Part shown: one piece after another, positions 58,169 through 64,000 of the stretch | Position numbering within the stretch: position 1 is the stretch's first letter | How the letters are laid out: each line of letters opens with the position of its first letter | Source of the DNA: Collinsella aerofaciens | Lineage (GTDB): Bacteria; Actinomycetota; Coriobacteriia; Coriobacteriales; Coriobacteriaceae | NCBI RefSeq assembly: GCF_015670795.1 | Contig: NZ_JADPCJ010000002.1 | Coordinates: 22,287-86,286 of the forward strand | DNA: 64,000 bases | Direction: 5' to 3' | Translations under genes and position numbers: made by a program | The notes under the pieces: model-generated | The model's database searches: none | What the model was told of the DNA's origin: nothing | The model's input: only the letters and a program-made list of their open reading frames with translations

Positions 58169-60553
58169 CTAGCGCTTGCGACGCTTGGCCGCGGCGATGC
58201 CGGCAGCGGCGACGGTCGCACCGGCGATGCCTAGAGCGGCGACCGTCATCGCGGTGGTATCCCCCGTGGTAGCCAGGACAGCATCGCCCTTCTTGGCCTG
58301 CGTGGTTTTCTCAACCGTCTTGGCCGTGGTGGTTGTCGTGACCGGTTTAGCCGCGGGTTTGGTCTCGGGCTTCACCTCGGGCTTGGGCTCAGGCTTGACC
58401 TCAGGCTGCGGCGCGGGCTTTTCGGGGTCGACCGGAGCCGGCGTGGCCTCGGGCGTAAACGTCAGATCGGTGTTGAGCCACAGAGTGAAGATACAGCCGC
58501 TCTCGGGATCAGCTACACTCGCTTCGCCCATCTGGTAGCCGCACTCCTGGCCGTTGATCACCAGCTTGGTGTTGGGCGTAAAGTAGAATCCGCGCGCGGG
58601 CTTGAGGTAGATACCGTAGCGATAGGTCACGCCAGGCTTAAAGGCGTCGATGTGGTTCGTGATGTTCTGATCCCAGAACTTCTGAGAGTTCACTTCGCTG
58701 CCGTCGCTACCCGTCCAGTACTCACACTGAAGGACGGAGTTCGAATCCACCGGAGTACCCGCCGTAAAGACCGGCTTATCGCCCGCCTTGAAGGTGGTCG
58801 TGGCGCCGTTGATCTCTATAACGTCGATGGCACGCCATTCGTCGATTGGCTGCTCGCACAGCATATTGTCAGCGTGTGGCGCGAAGACGCCGTTGGCGGT
58901 CTTGATGTGGTGCGCCCAATGACCGTTGACGTTCATTTCGCAGTCATCAGCCACGGTATTGTCGCCCTTGAGCCTCAGCTCAACGGAATACATGTAGAAC
59001 TTGCCCTCTTCGAAGTGGTCGATCTTCTTCATGCCCGGCGTGTACATTGCGGGATCGGAATACCAGAAGGCAACGGGCTTGAGCTCCGCAGGGTCGCTGC
59101 CATCCATCTCTTCCCAGCACTCATAGGCGATCTCATACTTATCGGCATCGGCGGCAGGAATCGTCGCGGTCGCACGCGGCGCCTCGCCGGGCGCATAGTC
59201 GGTTTTCACATCGTTGACGTTTAGATTCTCAAGAGCTTCGTTTTCCGACGAAGCAGGCATCGTAATTGTTTTAATAGCAGGGACATACAGGAATTCTCCG
59301 CTTAGACTCGACTTTACGGTTTCCCCGTTTACGGTAACAACGGTTTCATCGCTGAAGGAATATCCGTCTTTTGGCTTCAGCATAAGAGAATACACGTACT
59401 CTTTCCCGCTTTTAAACTTTGTAATAGTCGGCAGGGAACCATGTGAGCCGTTATCGGAATACCAGGCAGCAACGGGTTCGTTGTTTTCAAATTCCTGCCA
59501 GCATTCATAAGCGATTTCGTATTTATCTGCATCGTAGTTAGGGACACCTGCCGTCGCCTGCGGACCAGTATCCAGCTGCCAATTGAAGTTCGTATTCTGA
59601 ACATTGGCAAAGGAGATGGATTCCGATTCTGATTCCGCTGCCGGGATAACAAGGCACGCCCTCTCGTAGACATGGGTGCGGGTGTAGTAGTCATCCCGGA
59701 TCTCGTTAATAGTGGGTTTCCCGGTCGCCTCGGTATCTCCTTTAAAGGCGTCGTCCGGATCACCGATGATGATATTCCCGGGCTCTGTACCCGTATACGT
59801 AAGCTTGGATCCATCATAGGTGGTCGTCATCTTGGACTTATTCTCCTTGTACTCCGTAAAGTACTTCTGCTCCTCCTTCTGTCTCTGAATCTTGCTGATA
59901 TCCAGGGTAAGCGTTGTTTTATTGCTCGCACTGTCATACGCCGCATGGACGATCAAGTCCCCCAGGCCGATAAAAGTCAAAGCGCTACCATCGAGAGCAG
60001 ACTGGTCTCCATCTACAAGGGCAATCCCCTTCACATACTCAATCGTTTCTTCTTTCTTGATGTCGGTGTAATTGTTCCGCACCGTAATATTGACCCTAAC
60101 GCCGCTGCCGCCAACAACATCGGTCACACCGCAGGGCATGATGGCGTCATTCGCCGGCGTGGCGGCGTTGTCGCTGGGAGTATTTTGTTCAGCGGGTGCC
60201 GCATCGTTGGATTCATCGGTGGCGCCAGTCGGGGCCGTCTGCTGAGGCTCAGCGGTGGCTTGCGCCGCCGGAGCAGCATCGGCTGCAGGCACGGTCGAAG
60301 CGGCTGGTGCGGTCGTTGCGGCCGTATCCTCCGCAACCGTCGGCGTCACCGGAGCCGCGGCAACTTCATCCGTCCCAGCGGCGGGATCGGCGCATTCCGT
60401 CGCCAGCGCCACGCTCGGCAGCAGCAGCTGGCCGACCATAAGCGCACACGCGCCGGCGCAAGCTATTTTGGCACCCACACAACACCGGGTACCGTGAACC
60501 AGCGAGCAGGTGGACTCACGTTGAGCTTGCTTGTCAAAGTGACTTTCGTTCAT
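58169..60553 (-). CDS. Large secreted surface protein with LATTG sorting signal
   Basis: 794 residues. Signal sequence with ACAGACALMVGQLLLPSVALA; the same segment recurs in the two following genes. Then a Thr/Ala/Pro-rich region (60-150), an N-terminal domain (150-290), and three repeats of a beta-rich unit of about 110 residues (approximately 330-680), each with YEIAYECW or equivalent, VYSLMLKPKDGYSF or equivalent, and VVTVNGE-like ends. A Pro/Glu/Lys linker with PEVKPEPKPE, then LATTGD, a helix and KRRKR form a sorting signal with Ala instead of Pro at the second position. Start ATG 60553 follows AAGGAGG. A longer frame to 60637 is encoded by a repeat and was rejected. Ligand unknown. Confidence 0.8.
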   Translation of the reverse strand: MNESHFDKQAQRESTCSLVHGTRCCVGAKIACAGACALMVGQLLLPSVALATECADPAAGTDEVAAAPVTPTVAEDTAATTAPAASTVPAADAAPAAQATAEPQQTAPTGATDESNDAAPAEQNTPSDNAATPANDAIMPCGVTDVVGGSGVRVNITVRNNYTDIKKEETIEYVKGIALVDGDQSALDGSALTFIGLGDLIVHAAYDSASNKTTLTLDISKIQRQKEEQKYFTEYKENKSKMTTTYDGSKLTYTGTEPGNIIIGDPDDAFKGDTEATGKPTINEIRDDYYTRTHVYERACLVIPAAESESESISFANVQNTNFNWQLDTGPQATAGVPNYDADKYEIAYECWQEFENNEPVAAWYSDNGSHGSLPTITKFKSGKEYVYSLMLKPKDGYSFSDETVVTVNGETVKSSLSGEFLYVPAIKTITMPASSENEALENLNVNDVKTDYAPGEAPRATATIPAADADKYEIAYECWEEMDGSDPAELKPVAFWYSDPAMYTPGMKKIDHFEEGKFYMYSVELRLKGDNTVADDCEMNVNGHWAHHIKTANGVFAPHADNMLCEQPIDEWRAIDVIEINGATTTFKAGDKPVFTAGTPVDSNSVLQCEYWTGSDGSEVNSQKFWDQNITNHIDAFKPGVTYRYGIYLKPARGFYFTPNTKLVINGQECGYQMGEASVADPESGCIFTLWLNTDLTFTPEATPAPVDPEKPAPQPEVKPEPKPEVKPETKPAAKPVTTTTTAKTVEKTTQAKKGDAVLATTGDTTAMTVAALGIAGATVAAAGIAAAKRRKR

Positions 60554-60572
60554 AACGGCCTCCTTGGTCGTA

Positions 60573-60625
60573 GGGACATACCACCACAAAGTTGTCTGTC
60601 CCCTTTGTGGTGGTCCTGTACCACC
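60573..60625. repeat. REP-like element with GGGGACAG and CTTTGTGGTGG, copy 2
   Basis: 53 nt. CCACCACAAAG (60581-60591) pairs with CTTTGTGGTGG (60603-60613); CTGTCCCC is between. It is only 20 nt upstream of the ATG at 60553, so it lies in the message leader or promoter of that gene. Confidence 0.6.
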
Positions 60626-60699
60626 AAGATGTGCCAAATGACTCCGTACGCCTAGGTTCGTAGATGCGAACCTAGGCCTCTACCTGCGGAAATACAAAG

Positions 60700-60735
60700 A
60701 GCCGCCGCGAGGACATTTGTGCTCACGCGGCGGCT
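60700..60735 (-). terminator. Terminator of the downstream LAATG surface gene
   Basis: Stem AGCCGCCGCG/CGCGGCGGCT, followed on the minus strand by CTTTGTATTT. A second stem, GCCTAGGTTCG/CGAACCTAGGC, is at 60650-60677. Confidence 0.7.
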
Positions 60736-60758
60736 GAAAATGGCTATGAAAGCTTGCG

Positions 60759-62372
60759 TTAGCGGTTGCGGTGCTTGAACGCGACAAAGCCGGCGCCGAT
60801 GACGGACGCACCGGCGATGCCGAGGGCGGCCGCCGCCGTCGCGGCGTTGTCGCCCGTGGCGGCCAGAACACCGAAAGCGCTTTTGGCGCCGGCGGCAGTC
60901 TTGGTCGTAACGGTCTTGGTAACCGCCGTGGTGGTCTTTGCGTCCTTATCTACGGGCTTGAGGTCAGGCTTCTGCTCGGGATTGGGCATGGGATCGGGCT
61001 CCGGAGCCGGCTCGGGGTCCGGCGTTGGGTCCGGCTCCTGCCCGTCTCCAAAATCAATCGCCACATCATGGGCGACCTCGGCAGAACCGACGATATCCGA
61101 AATCGCAGACGAACCGGCAACACCGATGACCTGCCCGCTCTGGGAACTAGACCATTGCCCCGTATCGACAACCTTCTTCACATCGCGCACGGCACCGTCC
61201 GTCGGAGTCGTAATCATCGCGTTCCCTTGTAAATCGATCATCGCGGCACGGAACAGTGTCGCATTCGCGCCGTTGCGGTTGATCGCATAGATTCCCGCAG
61301 TCGCGCCCGAAGCCTCAATCTTCGATTTGAAAATCTGGATACGAGGCGTTTCAAACCTGGTATTTGCCTCTGCCATGATTCCAAAACTTTGATTGCGATC
61401 GGCGTCGATGCCGCTTGCGGCAGACAAGCTTCGAGACGTGAGGTTCGACTTCTCGACAAGCATCCACACCGCACCGGCTTGCGAGCGTGCGCTGATACCC
61501 GCCGAGAGCGAAGCCGCACTACCAGCCGAAAGCGTGACATCGGCTCCGTTGACGATTTTCATGAGGGTATTCTTCTTGATACCAAACGTATTGATGCACA
61601 TGGAAGCCCACGAGGCATCGCCAGTCTTAATCGACAGACTGGCGCCATCGACGGTGATATCGCCGCCGTGCTCATAAGCGGAATCCGGCTCTTCCTGCTC
61701 GCCTTCCTGGGCAGCGTGTCTGTTTGGAATGTTATCAGCATGGATACCGCAGATGATCTCCATTGGACGCCAAGATCCTTCAGCCGATTTCGCCTCGATT
61801 TTGACATCAGCGCCCTTATCGATTGTCACGCTGCCGGCCGTCGCGCGAATGCCCGCCACGTTTTCCGCTGCACCCAAAGCCGTCGCGTTGACGCTGACGC
61901 CGCTGATGGTCACATCGCCGCCGGTCCTGCCGTCGCCTATCGCTGTAATTACATCGTTCTGGGCCGTCGCATTCAGGGTGCCGTCGCCGGTAATGGCAAG
62001 GTTACCGTTCTTAACAGCAATGGCGCTCTGCCCGGCGTCGGCCGTGACGGTGTTGGTGCCCGTCACGCCGATGGTGAGGTTGCCCTTGGCGCCGATGGAG
62101 CCGCCGTCGTAGCCGTTGAGCTTCATGTCGTCGGCGCCGTCCCAGGACCAGGTCCCTGCCTCGTCGCCGGTGGCAGTGCCCGCGTCGTACTGCGTGCCGC
62201 CGACGTTGACCCAGTCGGCGGCGAGCGCCACGCTCGGCAGCAGCAGCTGGCCGGCCATGAGCGCGCAGGCCCCCGCGCAGGCAAGCTTAGCGCCCACGCG
62301 ACGCCACGTTCCGCGGGAGAGCGCGCACGCGCGGCCGTGGTCGATTGGGTTGTCATGGATTTGCGTTCGCAT
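60759..62372 (-). CDS. LAATG-anchored surface protein with Cthe_2159-like (beta-helix) body
   Basis: 537 residues. Signal sequence with GAKLACAGACALMAGQLLLP. A body of Gly/Ala/Thr-rich beta strands (NLTIGVTGTNTVTADAG, NLAITGDGTLNATAQ, GGDVTISGVSVNA, SVTIDKGADVKI) repeats ~20-25 residues per rung, like carbohydrate-binding beta-helix proteins (Cthe_2159 / DUF4353). Carboxyl end: Pro/Asp/Glu linker, then LAATGD, helix, KHRNR. ATG 62372 with AAGGAGG before. First ~155 residues and the last ~45 are almost the same as in the upstream gene (63976), while the middle differs. Substrate unknown; the carbohydrate link is inference. Confidence 0.82.
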   Translation of the reverse strand: MRTQIHDNPIDHGRACALSRGTWRRVGAKLACAGACALMAGQLLLPSVALAADWVNVGGTQYDAGTATGDEAGTWSWDGADDMKLNGYDGGSIGAKGNLTIGVTGTNTVTADAGQSAIAVKNGNLAITGDGTLNATAQNDVITAIGDGRTGGDVTISGVSVNATALGAAENVAGIRATAGSVTIDKGADVKIEAKSAEGSWRPMEIICGIHADNIPNRHAAQEGEQEEPDSAYEHGGDITVDGASLSIKTGDASWASMCINTFGIKKNTLMKIVNGADVTLSAGSAASLSAGISARSQAGAVWMLVEKSNLTSRSLSAASGIDADRNQSFGIMAEANTRFETPRIQIFKSKIEASGATAGIYAINRNGANATLFRAAMIDLQGNAMITTPTDGAVRDVKKVVDTGQWSSSQSGQVIGVAGSSAISDIVGSAEVAHDVAIDFGDGQEPDPTPDPEPAPEPDPMPNPEQKPDLKPVDKDAKTTTAVTKTVTTKTAAGAKSAFGVLAATGDNAATAAAALGIAGASVIGAGFVAFKHRNR

Positions 62373-62396
62373 GTGAGCCTCCTTGTCGTAAGGGGT
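61906..62396. repeat. 491-bp near-identical repeat, left copy
   Basis: Covers the 5' part of the LAATG gene at 62372 and its ribosome site. By eye it differs from 63510-64000 at one base (position 62129 T, matching 63733 C). Offset is 1604. Confidence 0.85.
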
Positions 62397-62428
62397 ACCT
62401 CCGCTGTCTTATGTTGCGGAAGCCTGCG

Positions 62429-63976
62429 TTAGCGGTTGCGGTGCTTGGACGCGACAAAGCCGGCGCCGATGACGGACGCACCGGCGATGCCGAGGGCTGC
62501 CGCCGCCGTCGCGGCGCTATCGCCCGTGGCGGCAAGAGCGCCCGCGGACTTCTGGACCGCGGCGACCTGCGCGGCCGGCTTGGGGGCAGCGGCCGTGGAG
62601 CTCGCCTGGGTCGACGTCACGGACGACACGTCGGTCCCGCTGCCGCCGCCCGGCTGTGGCGTGGGAGCCGGGGTGGGTTCAGGCTGCGGGGTGGGCTCGG
62701 GTTCGGCCGCATCTCCAGATCTGATTACCACGTTGCGGGCGACCTCGTCGGAAGTTCTAATGTCCTGGATGACAGACGACCCGGGAACGCCGATGACACG
62801 CCCACTTCCAACGGTGTCGCGCACGGTACCTCCGTCGGGAATCGCAATCTTTAACCCTCCCTCAAGTTTGATATAGGGGGCCCTGAAGGGCCCCATATTG
62901 ACGGCATAGACTGCCGCCGTCGAGCCCGACGCCACAACATTTGATTGAAAGAAGCTAATTCGAGGGGTAGCCGACGGGGAGCCAGACTGTGAAAAAATTC
63001 CATAGACATCTTTGCGATTTGCCCCTACAAGCTCATCAGTCCCGGCATCACCTTGAGCCGTGAGGTTCGAGCGACTGACGCGTATCCATGACGCCCCGTC
63101 TTGCACGCGTATCCAAACACCAGCCGAGATTTTTCCTGCGCTCCCTGTCGCGAGCGAAACATCCGCCCCGTTGGCAATCTTCAAATATGTTTCCGTCTTA
63201 ATACCAAACGAATACAGAGCGACCGACATGCCCCCTGCATTACCCGCCGTCGCATTTAATTTAGCGTTGTCCACCATGATACAGCCACCATGTTTGGCGC
63301 TGTAGTCCGCCTCTTCGGCCTGTGCACCCTCGATGGCAGAATGCCTGGGAGGAACATTTTCGGCAAGGACTGCAAAGACATCGGCGTTCGACTTTGCCTC
63401 GACATGGACGTCGGCACCATTCTTTATGGCTATGTCGCCCGCTGCCGCATGGATACCAATGGATTCATATGCTCCGCCCGTGGCTGTCACGTTAACGTCA
63501 GCGCCATCAATGGTCACATCGCCGCCGGTCCTGCCGTCGCCTATCGCTGTAATTACATCGTTCTGGGCCGTCGCATTCAGGGTGCCGTCGCCGGTAATGG
63601 CAAGGTTACCGTTCTTAACAGCAATGGCGCTCTGCCCGGCGTCGGCCGTGACGGTGTTGGTGCCCGTCACGCCGATGGTGAGGTTGCCCTTGGCGCCGAT
63701 GGAGCCGCCGTCGTAGCCGTTGAGCTTCATGCCGTCGGCGCCGTCCCAGGACCAGGTCCCTGCCTCGTCGCCGGTGGCAGTGCCCGCGTCGTACTGCGTG
63801 CCGCCGACGTTGACCCAGTCGGCGGCGAGCGCCACGCTCGGCAGCAGCAGCTGGCCGGCCATGAGCGCGCAGGCCCCCGCGCAGGCAAGCTTAGCGCCCA
63901 CGCGACGCCACGTTCCGCGGGAGAGCGCGCACGCGCGGCCGTGGTCGATTGGGTTGTCATGGATTTGCGTTCGCAT
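62429..63976 (-). CDS. LAATG-anchored surface protein, tandem paralogue
   Basis: 515 residues. Same signal sequence and first ~155 residues as the downstream gene at 62372, then its own middle (~155-440, beta-helix rungs such as DVNVTATGGAYESIGIHAAAGDIAIKNGADV in pieces and IRVSRSNLTAQGDAGTDELV), and an end again similar (Pro/Thr/Gln linker, LAATGD, AAAALGIAGASVIGAGFVASKHRNR in pieces). It is 56 nt upstream of its paralogue with no terminator between, so they are probably co-transcribed. Upstream regulatory region lies outside the window. Likely a recent tandem duplication with gene conversion at the ends. Confidence 0.82.
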   Translation of the reverse strand: MRTQIHDNPIDHGRACALSRGTWRRVGAKLACAGACALMAGQLLLPSVALAADWVNVGGTQYDAGTATGDEAGTWSWDGADGMKLNGYDGGSIGAKGNLTIGVTGTNTVTADAGQSAIAVKNGNLAITGDGTLNATAQNDVITAIGDGRTGGDVTIDGADVNVTATGGAYESIGIHAAAGDIAIKNGADVHVEAKSNADVFAVLAENVPPRHSAIEGAQAEEADYSAKHGGCIMVDNAKLNATAGNAGGMSVALYSFGIKTETYLKIANGADVSLATGSAGKISAGVWIRVQDGASWIRVSRSNLTAQGDAGTDELVGANRKDVYGIFSQSGSPSATPRISFFQSNVVASGSTAAVYAVNMGPFRAPYIKLEGGLKIAIPDGGTVRDTVGSGRVIGVPGSSVIQDIRTSDEVARNVVIRSGDAAEPEPTPQPEPTPAPTPQPGGGSGTDVSSVTSTQASSTAAAPKPAAQVAAVQKSAGALAATGDSAATAAAALGIAGASVIGAGFVASKHRNR

Positions 63977-64000
63977 GTGAGCCTCCTTGTCGTAAGGGGT
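63510..64000. repeat. 491-bp near-identical repeat, right copy (cut by window edge)
   Basis: Same as 61906-62396 apart from one base by eye; the match runs to the window end and may continue. Confidence 0.85.

Noticed and set aside
60554..60637. N-terminal extension of the 58169 surface gene by 28 codons
   Set aside because: Encoded largely by a REP-like element; the ATG at 60553 has a perfect AAGGAGG site and gives a normal signal peptide.

Overview
The window looks like chromosomal DNA of a gut Coriobacteriia, most probably Collinsella or a close relative. This is inferred from the high GC, actinobacterial-style genes, the Ech hydrogenase, the NRAMP-type magnesium transporter like one I recall from Eggerthella, and sortase-anchored surface proteins. 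No rRNA or phage module is present, and the only RNA gene seen is an initiator tRNA-Met.

Layout. 1-512: tail of an SGNH-type acyltransferase. 1018-10290: a leftward run with an NRAMP-like transporter and an MgtE-like magnesium sensor (start to stop 8 nt apart), a degenerate polysaccharide deacetylase, PRC-barrel and YtxH proteins, a stand-alone cyanophycin-synthetase-N-like protein, a CorC-type CBS protein and a hemolysin III. 10477-12899: a lipase-like hydrolase facing a DUF362 ferredoxin protein. 13009-21824: two ABC exporters (MacB/FtsX type and ABC-2 type) with a divergent two-component system. 22401-29804: a 2467-residue VWA/pilin-repeat adhesin bracketed by direct and inverted repeats. 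30524-36201: a complete Ech-type energy-converting [NiFe] hydrogenase with fused EchA-EchB. 36487-40695: an orphan HTH protein, an Old-Yellow-Enzyme-type reductase, tRNA-fMet and coaX. 40802-41998: an AAA/DUF4143 ATPase set between palindromes. 42251-46497: degenerate biotin-ligase-like protein, fused folP-folK, sirtuin and exonuclease III. 46648-49902: an ECF transporter. 50093-57856: glmU, prs, a DUF559-like nuclease bracketed by inverted-repeat elements, pth and the NfnAB-like pair. 58169-64000: three sortase-type surface proteins, two of them recent tandem duplicates.

How the genes work together. Ech would couple ferredoxin oxidation to H2 formation and ion pumping, and NfnAB would link ferredoxin and NADH to NADPH, so the two sets form a plausible fermentative redox core. 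glmU, prs, coaX, pth and folPK are housekeeping. The adhesin and the three LAxTG/LPxTG proteins form the cell-surface complement.

The most unusual layer is non-coding. About fifteen palindromic or terminal-inverted-repeat elements, in several arm families with mostly unrelated interiors, sit in intergenic gaps, mostly at gene 3' ends. Three accessory genes (adhesin, DUF4143 ATPase, DUF559-like nuclease) are each bracketed on both sides by one arm family. The other lead candidates for new biology are the NRAMP/MgtE-like pair whose MgtE partner lacks the pore signature, and the free-standing CphA-N-like protein. All family calls come from reading motifs; no database search was run.
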